Below, in pieces: positions 25,789 through 33,789 of a stretch of 64,000 nt of DNA (position 1 is the first letter of the stretch; every line of letters starts with the position of its first letter). Source of the stretch: Rhizobiales bacterium GAS188 (GTDB lineage: Bacteria; Pseudomonadota; Alphaproteobacteria; Rhizobiales; Beijerinckiaceae). The stretch lies in the NCBI GenBank assembly GCA_900104855.1, contig FNSS01000002.1, forward strand, positions 124,001 to 188,000, given 5' to 3'. A model generated the notes under the pieces. The model had not been told where the DNA came from and searched no databases. It saw only the letters and a program-made list of their open reading frames with translations. A program made the position numbers and the translations under genes.

Positions 25789-26595
25789 TCAGTCGAACAG
25801 CGAAACCGATGCCGGCAGTTTCCACTTCTCGATGATCTTCTTGTAGCTGCCGTCGGCGACGATCTCCTTGAGCGCGGCCTTGATGGCGCCCTGCATCACC
25901 GTGTCGCCCTTGCGCGTGGCCATGCCGATCTGCGTGTTCGATTCGAATTCGGCACCAGCGACCTTGTAGACATCCGGGAGCTGCGTCATCATCTCGACCG
26001 CGCCGGGCGTCGAGTCGAAGAAGGCGTCGGCGCGGCCCTGGCGGACGCTCAGCGCGGAGTCCTGGGCGGTCGGCAAGGTCTGCACCGTCACCGCCGCGAG
26101 GCCGGCATCCTTGCAGCGCTTGTCGTCCTGGCGCGCATAGGTTTCCTCGATCGCGCCGAGCGTGACGGCGACTGTCTTGCCGCATAGCGAGTTGTCCCTG
26201 CCCGTGATCTTGGCGGGGTTAGCGGCCTGCACGACGACCTGGTTGCCGATTTTCAGATAGGGGATGAAGTCGACCTGCTCCGAGCGCTGCGGGTTGATGT
26301 ACATGGCGGAGTTGATGATATCGAGCCGGCCGCCTTGCAGAGCCGGGATCAGTCCCTTGAAATCCATGTTCATCGGCTTCGGCGCGACGCCAAGCTTTTT
26401 GGCCAGCGCCTCGATCAGGTCGATGTCGAAACCGGTGAGCTGACCATCCCTCTGGAACTCGAATGGCGCGAATGTCGCTGCCACGCCGTAGGTGACGGCG
26501 CCCTTCTCGACCAGGGTGGCCGATGAGACGTCCGCGGCTGTCGCCGTGCCAGCGCACAGGCAAATGACCAGGGAGGCTGTGATTCCACGAAACAT
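25789..26595 (-). CDS. amino acid ABC transporter substrate-binding protein, family 3
   Basis: A 268-residue periplasmic protein: signal peptide ITASLVICLCAGTATAADV (cleavage about residue 20), then the family 3 pattern TYGVAATFAPFEFQRDGQLTGFDIDL in pieces (FAPFEFQRDGQLTGFD, IDLIEALAKKLG) and FKGLIPALQGGRLDIINSAM. The ligand-binding arginine region is NPQRSEQVDFIPY. It is the first gene of an eight-gene operon with hydrolases and an aldolase, so it probably captures the compound that these enzymes degrade. The divergent GntR regulator likely controls it. Confidence 0.92.
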   Translation of the reverse strand: MFRGITASLVICLCAGTATAADVSSATLVEKGAVTYGVAATFAPFEFQRDGQLTGFDIDLIEALAKKLGVAPKPMNMDFKGLIPALQGGRLDIINSAMYINPQRSEQVDFIPYLKIGNQVVVQAANPAKITGRDNSLCGKTVAVTLGAIEETYARQDDKRCKDAGLAAVTVQTLPTAQDSALSVRQGRADAFFDSTPGAVEMMTQLPDVYKVAGAEFESNTQIGMATRKGDTVMQGAIKAALKEIVADGSYKKIIEKWKLPASVSLFD

Positions 26596-26749
26596 GGCTA
26601 TTCCCTTCTTTGCGCCAGTAGTATTGCTCTTTCTGCGTCAATATGTACAATCGAGCTGGCCACGAGAGTCAAGCATCAATTTCGAGCAGCCGATGCCCTT
26701 TTTCCGGGCACGCCGTAGAGAGATGAAAGAGATCCGCCGCATGACGATT

Positions 26750-26760
26750 GTATCATATAC
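26750..26760. promoter_or_regulatory. candidate GntR operator in divergent promoter
   Basis: GTATCATATAC, arms GTAT and ATAC around a three-base centre, lies 38 bp upstream of the gntR start in the 202-bp divergent space. GntR/FCD proteins commonly bind short palindromes of this size. The surrounding stretch is AT-rich relative to the window. Confidence 0.4.
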
Positions 26761-26797
26761 CGCTAAAAATACCGCTTTGTCCTGATGAGCGGGGACC

Positions 26798-27745
26798 ATG
26801 GCGCGTTCGTCCAATCCCAGCCGCTACCGTTTGGCCAATCGGATACTCGATCTCATCCGCGATGCGAGGTTCGAGGTGGGGCATCATTTGCGCGAGCAGC
26901 AGCTCGGCGACCTCGTCGGCGTCTCTCGCACCCCGATCCGTATGGCGCTCGGTCTTCTCGCGAGCGAGGGCATCGTGGAGGCGCGGCGAAATCAGGGCTT
27001 CTTCCTGCTCAAGCCGTTCGACCAGCTCCACCGCATCGAAATCGACGTCCCGTCGAGCGCTGATCACGAGCTCTACGAACGCCTCGTCAAGGACCGACTG
27101 GCCGGCACGATCCCCAATTCGCTCACCCAGAGCGAGATCGCCCGACGCTACGTTGTCGATCGCGTGGTCATGATGCGGACCTTGTCGCGGCTTGCCGAGG
27201 ACGGGCTCGTCACGCGCAACAAGGGCCATGGCTGGACCTTTCTACCCACGCTCGACTCCGTCCTGACGTTGAATAGCAGCTACGACTTCCGGCTCACCAT
27301 GGAGCCCTCGATCTTCCTGCTCCGGACCTTCAAGCCGGATGCCGCGGCGCTGGAACGCGCGCGGCTCCAACACGTCCATTTCGTTTCGCATCCGAACATC
27401 GCGTCGATCGGCGGCGTTCAGCTCTTCGAGGCCGACGCCGCCTTCCACGAGATGTTTGCCGCCTTCAGCGGGAACGTCTTCTTCCTTCAGGCCATTCAGC
27501 AGCAGAATCGCCTGCGGCGCCTCCTGGAGTTCAGCGGCTACACGAACCGGCGCCGCATCCGCGATTGGTGCAAGGAGCATCTCGCCATCATCGACGCGGT
27601 CAGCGAGGGCGATTTCGCTGCCGCATCACAGTTCATGCATGAGCACCTGACGCATGCCTACGCTGCCGCGCCGGCTATCGTCGATGCGAATTCCCGTGCG
27701 CCCAATCCCGAGATTGCCGCGCGGCCAGGGCCCTTGCAGCTTTAG
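26798..27745 (+). CDS. GntR family regulator with two winged-helix segments and FCD-type domain
   Basis: A 315-residue regulator. Residues ~5-72 are a GntR winged helix (LREQQLGDLVGVSRTPIRMALGLLASEGIVEAR split as LREQQLGDLVGVSRTPIR and ALGLLASEGIVEA). Residues ~88-150 look like a second winged helix (YERLVKDRLAG, LTQSEIARRYVVDRVVMM, LSRLAEDGLVTRN). The C-terminal half is an FCD-like helical ligand domain (FRLTMEPSIFLLRTF, FHEMFAAFSGN, EHLAIIDAVSEGDF). The usual family length is about 220-250, so the extra length is the duplicated DNA-binding part. It is divergent from the amino acid transport operon. Confidence 0.85.
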   Translation: MARSSNPSRYRLANRILDLIRDARFEVGHHLREQQLGDLVGVSRTPIRMALGLLASEGIVEARRNQGFFLLKPFDQLHRIEIDVPSSADHELYERLVKDRLAGTIPNSLTQSEIARRYVVDRVVMMRTLSRLAEDGLVTRNKGHGWTFLPTLDSVLTLNSSYDFRLTMEPSIFLLRTFKPDAAALERARLQHVHFVSHPNIASIGGVQLFEADAAFHEMFAAFSGNVFFLQAIQQQNRLRRLLEFSGYTNRRRIRDWCKEHLAIIDAVSEGDFAAASQFMHEHLTHAYAAAPAIVDANSRAPNPEIAARPGPLQL

Positions 27746-27941
27746 ATTAGGCATCATCGCACGCGCTTTTGCGCTTCCCGAGAACGGCAGGCGCACATAG
27801 TATGATCCCCTCGAGCTGCATCGCGGATGCAGCCGTGCTAGCGACTCGGAGGATACTGGAGCGGATAGATGCCGCAGCTTGAGTTCAGAGGCCGGTCGCT
27901 CAGGTCCGGCCCAATACGTCACAGTACCTTGGAAAACCAAG

Positions 27942-28883
27942 ATGGGAAAACTTCAGGGCGTCATCGCTGCGGTCGCCACGCCGCTCAAGGATGATCGTTC
28001 GATCGATCTCGAACGCCTCGTCGGCCATTGCCGCTGGCTTCTCGCGGATGGTGGTTGCGACGGCATCAACCTCCTGGGCACGACCGGCGAGGCGACCTCC
28101 TTTTCGGTTGCAGCACGCATCGATGCCATGCAGGCAATCGCAGGCTCAGGCCTGCCCCTCGAGTGTTTCATGGTTGGGACGGGAGCCGCTGCCCTGGCGG
28201 ACGCCGTGCGCCTGACCGCGGAGGCCAAGGTCCTTGGCTTTGCCGGCGCGCTGCTCCTGCCGCCCTTCTACTACAAGGGTATCGACGCGGACGGGCTTGT
28301 CGCCTATGTCGAGGCCGTGATCGAGCGGGTCGGTCCGGACGGGCTGAAGCTTTACCTCTATCACTTCCCGCAGAACTCAGGCGTTCCCTACAACATCGAT
28401 GTCGTGGCCCGGCTGCGCGAGGCGCATGCCGATGTGGTGCTTGGCCTCAAGGACAGCTCCGGAGATCTCGAATACTCGGCGGCGCTGGCCCGGCGCCTTG
28501 AAGGCTTCGCCGTCTTTCCGAGCGCAGAAGCTTCGCTTGGCCGTGCCGGGGAGCTCGGCTTCGCCGGCTGCATATCGGCGACGGCGAACGTGACCGGCCC
28601 CTTCGCCCAACGCGCCTGGAGTGGCTCGGCCTTGGTCGCGAGCGAAGGGCTCGCCAACGCAGTCGAGATCCGCGCCGCGATTGCGCAGTTCCCATTGGTC
28701 GCCGCCGTGAAGGCGTCGCTCGCCCTGCTGACGGAAGAACCCGGCTGGTGCAGGGTGATGCCGCCCCTCTCTGCACTGTCGGACGATAGGATCGCCGCCC
28801 TCGACCGGGCGCTGCGGGCGACGGCCCTCATGGCAGATCGAGGCCAGCAGGCGATGGCCGGCGCTCAACCGCATTCAGCCTGA
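27942..28883 (+). CDS. dihydrodipicolinate synthase family aldolase (second copy)
   Basis: A 313-residue DHDPS/NAL-type protein with the substrate loop LLGTTGEATSFS, tyrosine region LYLYHFPQNSG and lysine in VVLGLKDSSGD. It is only distantly related to the 19823-20746 protein. The start at MGKLQGVIAA was chosen over an upstream ATG because it matches the family N-terminus. It is encoded 196 bp downstream of the GntR gene and probably belongs to the same regulon. Confidence 0.87.
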   Translation: MGKLQGVIAAVATPLKDDRSIDLERLVGHCRWLLADGGCDGINLLGTTGEATSFSVAARIDAMQAIAGSGLPLECFMVGTGAAALADAVRLTAEAKVLGFAGALLLPPFYYKGIDADGLVAYVEAVIERVGPDGLKLYLYHFPQNSGVPYNIDVVARLREAHADVVLGLKDSSGDLEYSAALARRLEGFAVFPSAEASLGRAGELGFAGCISATANVTGPFAQRAWSGSALVASEGLANAVEIRAAIAQFPLVAAVKASLALLTEEPGWCRVMPPLSALSDDRIAALDRALRATALMADRGQQAMAGAQPHSA

Positions 28884-28949
28884 CCGCCGACGGCTCGGTG
28901 AAGCCGCAACCGCCGAGGCCGAGTACCGCGTGACACCTGCGCAAAGGGC

Positions 28950-29162
28950 ATGACCAAGATCGCCCGCGAAACGGGACTGGCGCGCGAGCAGCTTTGTAAA
29001 TCCTTGAGCGAGACCGGAAACCCGACGCTCGAGACCACGCTTGCCGTCATGAAGGCCGTCGGGTTCGAGATAACCGGCAAGCTGCCTGAAAGCTCAGCGT
29101 TGAGACGCCTCTGCCTCGCACTTATAGCTGCAGCGACGCCGGTTCACCGCCGATATCGATAA
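28950..29162 (+). pseudogene. HigA-like antitoxin fragment
   Basis: The segment MTKIARETGLAREQLCKSLSE and TGNPTLETTLAVMKAVGFEI is the helix-turn-helix core of COG3636-type addiction-module antitoxins. The normal N-terminal ~35 residues are absent (upstream codons only weakly resemble the family), and the C-terminus runs on into the opposite-strand phosphoesterase gene. No toxin gene is present. It is a remnant. Confidence 0.65.
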
Positions 29163-29605
29163 TGGTCGCTTTGAGCTCGCCGCGCGAGAGCGTCAGACAT
29201 CCGACGGTCACCGGCAATCTGAAGCGTCGCGGCCCAGCGTTCCCCGGGGTTAAAGTGCAAGACCCCCCGCCTACTCTCCATCAAGGGCCGATGAGAGTGC
29301 CCGGCTATCACGGCATGAAATCCTTCCGCTTGCGGATCCAGTTCGAGCTCATTGCGATCATGCAGAACAAAGGTCAGGCAATCATCGACTTTGACGATCT
29401 CGCGTTCCGGAAGCTTCTTCGCCCACATGCCTTTGTCGATGTTGCCGCGTACGGCGAAGACCGGTGCAAGGCTTCGCAGCTCTTCCAATATGGCCGGATC
29501 GCCGACATCGCTGGCATGGATAATCGGGTTGCAGCCGCGCAGCGCCGCCAGAGCCGGGCGGCGCAGCAATCCGTGAGTGTCCGAAATCACGCCGATGATT
29601 CGCAC
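29122..29605 (-). pseudogene. YfcE-type metallophosphoesterase, frameshifted near the end
   Basis: A GTG start at 29605 is preceded by GGAGGAAG. Metal-site motifs are intact: GVISDTHGL, HASDVGDP, VRGNID and AGHSHRP. After the final LHFNPG motif, a CCCCGGGG run (about 29243-29250) puts the frame out by one. The open frame goes to 29144, whereas the shifted frame restores a family-like ending (PRRFRL, TLSRGELKATIIDIGGE) and stops at 29122. The catalytic core is complete, so some function may remain, or the run may be a sequencing error. Neighbours give no role. Confidence 0.75.
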
Positions 29606-29937
29606 TCTCGCTTCCTCCGGAGCGTCGAGTGGCGCAATAGGATGAAGACCTTGCGCAGCATTGTGCGGATGGACTGCCTCACAGCGCAAGGCCAACGCCT
29701 GGTCGGTAGTGGGCAGACGGGCTGCCTTATTCAAATTTCCCCACTACCGCCTGGTCGACCGGCCGACCAGGCCCCGGCCGCGCTACATCGGGAGGCGTCT
29801 GCGGCGCGGTCACGTCGGACGCTACCACAATCCAAGCGAGTGCGGCATGGCCTCAAATCTCTGTCGAGGTGACAGATCGTTGCGCGTCACGGGATAACGG
29901 GGCGTTGAACTGCGCACCGCTGTATGTAGGCCAAGCA

Positions 29938-30156
29938 TTACCGAACATTCCTCCTGATGAAATCCTGACCATATTGGGGGTCCAGGACTACTTTCGTCCA
30001 AATCTGCATCTCGGCGTCGATAGCCCGCTTTCGCTTGGCTTGAACTCGGGCAATTCGAAAGACGAGAAGGCTCGCCCCCAGCGTCAAGGGCACAAGCGCG
30101 GGCCACCAAACCCCGGAATGAATGAGAATTGCGTTTGTGGCGAGGTCGGCTGGCAT
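29938..30156 (-). CDS. small membrane protein, unknown
   Basis: A 72-residue protein beginning MPADLATNAIL. One membrane helix (about residues 17-35, WWPALVPLTLGASLLVFRI) is followed by a basic-then-acidic amphipathic helix (ARVQAKRKRAIDAEMQIW). The in-frame extension to 30234 is less likely. No partner was recognised. Confidence 0.5.
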   Translation of the reverse strand: MPADLATNAILIHSGVWWPALVPLTLGASLLVFRIARVQAKRKRAIDAEMQIWTKVVLDPQYGQDFIRRNVR

Positions 30157-30354
30157 GATGCTCACTTTCGATGCGGCGCAACACTGCCAGTGATCCTTTA
30201 TCAGGCGGCATGTGACAGGACGCCACTGCATCAAAATGTCCGCGCCCCTTGCGCAGGGTGGGCAGTGTCAACCCATGACGCGGCGGGAGATGTCACCGCG
30301 TCGTCATGATCGGCAGGGCAAGTTAGATGGCACCGTGCACAAATAGGTAGTACG

Positions 30355-30630
30355 ATGTCCGACCGCGTCTGCGCCTTCGAATTCGAGCACCTCACCGATG
30401 ATTGGTGCAACGTGAAAGTCGACGCTCACACCTTTAGCTACGCTATTCAACCGGATCGTTATTCGATTGTCGAAAGGCGCGTGAGACAAGGTGGGCGGAA
30501 CTCCTACCGTCCCATTCAACACTATCGGGAGAGGGCGCTTGAATTTGTCTTACGCGAGTGCTTGGCAAGAGGGCTGGTCCGTCCCAGCGATGCAATATCT
30601 ATCGCCTCGACGACATATGACCACCAGTGA
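30355..30630 (+). CDS. hypothetical protein (91 aa)
   Basis: A soluble 91-residue protein starting MSDRVCAFEFEHLTDDWCNVKV, with regular alternation suggesting a beta strand pair and a C-terminal helix (YRERALEFVLRECLARGL). It is not similar to any family I know. The ribosome-binding site is weak. The next frame starts 25 bp downstream of its end. Confidence 0.5.
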   Translation: MSDRVCAFEFEHLTDDWCNVKVDAHTFSYAIQPDRYSIVERRVRQGGRNSYRPIQHYRERALEFVLRECLARGLVRPSDAISIASTTYDHQ

Positions 30631-30678
30631 GCTTCGATTCGACGAGTCCTCGCCGTGGTGCTTGGATGGCGAACCATG

Positions 30679-30930
30679 CGCCAGATAACGAAGTTCGGCG
30701 TGCTTCCCATCTTCCGCGGATTGGGCGGTAAGTTCACGCCTCAGCGTGTCGTCCAAGCACGCTCTGCCGACGAAGCCAGGAGCATGGCCGGAATCTTCGC
30801 CCTGGTCATGGGAGGCGCGATTGCGTTCTCAAAGCGCGGAGATCCCGAGAGCGGACAATGGGATGAGGCGGTTATCGTCGGCTATCGTGGCGAGGTCCCC
30901 GAGGGCATCAAGGTGACGAGCATTGAGTAA
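30679..30930 (+). CDS. hypothetical protein (83 aa)
   Basis: A small protein starting MRQITKFGVLPIFRGLGGKF, with a helix AADEARSMAGIFALVMGG-like stretch (SADEARSMAGIFALVMGGA) that may be a short amphipathic or membrane segment, and a VIVGYRGEVPEGIKV strand. An in-frame start at 30655 is possible. The function is unknown. Confidence 0.5.
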   Translation, partial: RQITKFGVLPIFRGLGGKFTPQRVVQARSADEARSMAGIFALVMGGAIAFSKRGDPESGQWDEAVIVGYRGEVPEGIKVTSIE

Positions 30931-31225
30931 GGCGCAACAGGACGGCAGATGGGCAGCAAGATTTTCCCGCAACAGCGGGTTCGTTCAATCCCCTCTGAGC
31001 TCGCCCGATCTGTCCCTGCACTGGAGAGCCGGGCAAAGACCCCCGAGACTGAGATGTCTGACGAGAATGTCTATGATTTCTCGCGCGATGCGGGAGCGCC
31101 CGCGACGGAGACCGGTGCTTCAGACGTCAGTGGCTGCATCTGGCGGCGACCGGATTGCCGTAAACATGGAAGAAAGCCAAACGCCATCCGAGCGACCCGA
31201 CCGACGAAGAATGGTAGTCGACGGG

Positions 31226-31333
31226 CTAAGGGTGGAGGGCTGCGGCAGCTAGCGCAATTGCGTAGCCGAAGAGTGCGCCAATTGCCGCGAGCGCAATTCC
31301 AATCCAGATCGGGCAACGGTCCTCTGACGACAT
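31226..31333 (-). CDS. 35-aa single-pass membrane peptide
   Basis: The minus strand encodes MSSEDRCPIWIGIALAAIG followed by ALFGYAIALAAAALHP and a stop. This is one clean hydrophobic helix with a short charged head, preceded by AAAGGGG ten bases upstream. It is a plausible small membrane protein, of unknown function, but the size makes the call tentative. Confidence 0.35.
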   Translation of the reverse strand: MSSEDRCPIWIGIALAAIGALFGYAIALAAAALHP

Positions 31334-31639
31334 ATGGCAAAAACGCCCCTTTGCGTCGTCAGTTCCAAACAAAGCGCCCCGCGCTCTTTCGAGGCGGGGC
31401 TGAGTTCGGATCGGCGGTCACTCCGACCTGCGAAATTCTAGCTTCTGGCCTATGACAGGTCCGTGACGCTCATGGTATTGAATAGTTGGCCGCGGCCGAT
31501 CTGCCCCCCATGTCAGCCGTAGCCAGGGCCTCGCCGGTCCCCCAGAGTTCCGGCGGGGTCTGCCGTCTCAGAGGAAGGCCCTTGACTGCCCCTTCCTTAC
31601 CCTTGGGCACACTGCCAAACTGAAGCGTGGGGCGCGTTG

Positions 31640-31870
31640 ATGGCCGACGAATTCGTTATCGAGAGTCGGACTGCCGAGGCCATCATTGTGCGGCATGTGG
31701 CTCACGGCCATCGCTACGCCTTCTACGTTACGGAAGAGCCCCGTCGAAGGTTGTTGTGCGTCGGCCCGGTGCAGACGGACGGGAAGGCATCTTTGCCCCG
31801 CTCGACTTTCCAGGGGGCGGCCCACGCCTTCGCCTCTCGCGAGGCCAGGAAGGCGGGCCTGATCGATTGA
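31640..31870 (+). CDS. small conserved protein, paralogue of 1683-1916
   Basis: A 76-residue protein starting MADEFVIESRTAEAIIVRHV. It shares the fold pattern and the near-identical C-terminal SREARKAGLID with the copy at 1683, including about 30 almost identical bases at the 3' end. It is followed 20 bp later by a strong GC hairpin. The function is unknown; the position upstream of dif-like repeat R3 mirrors that of the other copy upstream of R1. Confidence 0.7.
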   Translation: MADEFVIESRTAEAIIVRHVAHGHRYAFYVTEEPRRRLLCVGPVQTDGKASLPRSTFQGAAHAFASREARKAGLID

Positions 31871-31889
31871 GGGATGATGAAGGTGAAGA

Positions 31890-31927
31890 GGGCGAGCGGG
31901 GACGCAATACGGAAAACCCGCTCGCCC
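31890..31927 (+). terminator. GC-rich hairpin after small gene
   Basis: Perfect 11-bp stem GGGCGAGCGGG (31890-31900) / CCCGCTCGCCC (31917-31927) with a 16-base loop, 20 bp after the stop codon. There is no T tract, so it may be a weak intrinsic terminator or an mRNA-stabilising stem. Confidence 0.45.
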
Positions 31928-32041
31928 CCATCCGGTGCGCGGACGAGACCTCTTCTCCGCGCCGAATCAGTATGCGGCTGTAGGGTTACCCGCGGCTTAA
32001 AATCATTGGAACGTGAGCTGGCGTACTGAACCCGCACGATG

Positions 32042-32216
32042 TTCCGTCGATAATCACGTATTCGAAGTCGGGGTCGTCGGACAGCCCGCTGAAAACCCGA
32101 TCGAATACGCCCTTGAGCGCCCATCGTCGAAAGCGTCGCCAGACCGAGTTCCAATGACCGAACGCCTCGGGCAGGTCACGCCAGGGCGAGCCCGTGCGAG
32201 CGATCCATAATAGTCG
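32042..32216 (-). pseudogene. IS5-family transposase fragment
   Basis: WIARTGSPWRDLPEAFGHW, NSVWRRFRRWALKGVFDRV and FEYVIIDGT are the N-terminal part of IS5-group transposases. The sequence diverges immediately after IIDGT, and the catalytic core is absent. It is a relic only. Confidence 0.75.
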
Positions 32217-32225
32217 ACGGACGGC

Positions 32226-32560
32226 ACCGTGACCCGCAGCTATGGCCACGACGCAGCCGGCAACCTGACGACCGACACGCATGACGGCGCCACCTGGGTC
32301 TATGCCTACAACAATGCCGGGAGGCTCGCGACGGCGACGGGCCGGCACCTCGCTCAAGGGCACCACAGCTATGACGGCCTCGAGCGGCTCGCCATCCGGG
32401 TGGTCAGCAACACGACGCCCTTCCGGCACCTCGCATCTCGTCTACGACACGGCCGGCCATGTGGTCGCCGAGGCCAATGGGCTCTCCGGCACCACCACGC
32501 GCGAATATGTCTGGCTGCCGAACGAGGAGGCGGTGGATCCGAAGCCCACGTCAGCGTCGA
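32226..32560 (+). pseudogene. RHS/YD-repeat protein fragment, frameshifted
   Basis: YD-repeat text reads TRSYGHDAAGNLTT, DGATWVYAYNNAGRLATAT and YDGLERLAIRVVSNTTP in one frame. It continues as SGTSHLVYDTAGHVVAE and TTREYVWLPNEEA in another after an indel near 32425. It is a short remnant of a large RHS (polymorphic toxin or wall-associated) protein, cut at the right by dif-like repeat R3. Confidence 0.75.
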
Positions 32561-32619
32561 CAACCAGCGGGCTCGCGGTGGTCATTGGTGGTAAATTTAC
32601 AAATATTCAAAGCGCCGTG

Positions 32620-32724
32620 CAGATTCGCATAAGATATCTTACGGAACTCACGAGCATATTTCCGAAAATAAGCAAGTGACTCACGCAGATACACTGAATC
32701 AAGCGAGCGAGCAACCAAGAACAG
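32620..32724 (+). repeat. dif-like repeat R3
   Basis: Third copy, same orientation. Core 32622-32649: GATTCGCATAA, centre GATATC, right arm TTACGGAACTC. About 75 further bases match R1 (GCATATTTCCG, AGATACACTGA, TCAAGC, GAGCAACCA-GAACAGA). The three different central hexamers are what is expected for Xer-type sites that recombine only with matched partners. Confidence 0.6.
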
Positions 32725-32902
32725 AGTGAACGATGACAAATTTCGCGCCCGCCGGGCGCCGCCCCGAACGAATGCCCTGCGAGAGTTCGCGCGTGGGTGG
32801 CGTCCGCCACGAGCGTCGTATCCGACGTCTTGGCCGCCCCGACGTTGTTCACCACCGCTCAACTCCGGCAAGCGTCGGAGAAATGCCGGTCGCCGGCGCT
32901 GA

Positions 32903-33328
32903 TCAATCGACCAGCGTTGCGTCCAGGGTGATCTTGGCGTTGAGCAGCTTGGAAACCGGACAGCCGGCCTTTGCCTTGGCGGCAAGCTCCTCGAACGTCG
33001 CCTGGTCCGCACCGGGCACCTTGGCCTTCAAAGTGAGATGGACGGCGGTAATGGCAAACCCCTCAGCCACTTTGTCGAGCGTGACTTCGGCCGTGGTCTC
33101 CATACGCTCGGCGGTGAGCTTGGCCTCGCCGAGAATCAGCGAAAGAGCCATCGTGAAGCATCCAGCGTGTGCCGCGCCGATCAGTTCTTCGGGATTGGTG
33201 CCGGGCTTGCCCTCGAAGCGGCTGCTGAAGCCATACGGGTATTCCTTGAGCGCGCCACTCTTGGTCGAGACGGCGCCTTTGCCGTCCTTGATTCCGCCGT
33301 GCCAGACGGCCGATCCATGGGTTTGCAT
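32903..33328 (-). CDS. OsmC/Ohr-family peroxiredoxin
   Basis: A 141-residue OsmC-type protein that reduces organic hydroperoxides with two cysteines, seen in AAHAGCFTMALS and AKAGCPVSKLLNA. The N-terminus MQTHGSAVWHGGIKDGKGAVST fits the family. The start was chosen at MQTHG, 2 bp after the tautomerase gene ends. With the tautomerase and thiolase genes upstream it may form a stress/degradation operon. Confidence 0.92.
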   Translation of the reverse strand: MQTHGSAVWHGGIKDGKGAVSTKSGALKEYPYGFSSRFEGKPGTNPEELIGAAHAGCFTMALSLILGEAKLTAERMETTAEVTLDKVAEGFAITAVHLTLKAKVPGADQATFEELAAKAKAGCPVSKLLNAKITLDATLVD

Positions 33329-33329
33329 G

Positions 33330-33767
33330 TCAGGTTCTCCTTGTCGTGGCCGAGTCCGCGGCCTTTGGAGCATTGTCCGAGATATGGGCCCGCTGAGCCA
33401 GCCCCCGGCCGAAAGAAATGTTCTCGCCAGGAACCTCGTAGAGCGTGATCATCAGATCGTCCGGAGAGATTCCTGCAGCCGCGGCCACATCGTCGTTCAA
33501 AACTTTCAACAATGCCAATCGCTTCTCTCTCGGACGGCCGGAGATGAAAGTGACTTCCAACAGAATCAAGTCATCCGAATATTTGAGGCCCAGAAACGAC
33601 GGCGTATGAAGGAATTGGCTTCGAGGAAGAATGTGAATAATCTGGAAGAAGTCGTCCGGCGGAACGCCAAGCGCGCTCATGAGCCCATCTTGGATCGCCC
33701 TCGACACCTTGCCGAGACGAGCCTCGTTGTATTGTCCCTCGAGTATGTGAATCTTTGCGACCGGCAT
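33330..33767 (-). CDS. tautomerase-superfamily protein
   Basis: A 145-residue protein starting MPVAKIHILEGQ. Removal of Met would expose the catalytic Pro-1 of 4-oxalocrotonate-tautomerase-like enzymes. Two repeats of the beta-alpha-beta unit are visible (HILEGQYNEARLGKVSRAI, then VTFISGRPREKRLALLKVL). Its size matches the longer, two-unit tautomerases. It lies 22 bp downstream of the thiolase gene and is probably co-transcribed. Confidence 0.85.
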   Translation of the reverse strand: MPVAKIHILEGQYNEARLGKVSRAIQDGLMSALGVPPDDFFQIIHILPRSQFLHTPSFLGLKYSDDLILLEVTFISGRPREKRLALLKVLNDDVAAAAGISPDDLMITLYEVPGENISFGRGLAQRAHISDNAPKAADSATTRRT

Positions 33768-33789
33768 TTTCCGTCTCCTTCAAAGCTGA

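Noticed and set aside
30949-31455. 168-codon plus-strand frame
   Set aside because: No start signal or domain, and composition is unlike the neighbouring small genes; the minus-strand 35-residue membrane peptide is better supported.
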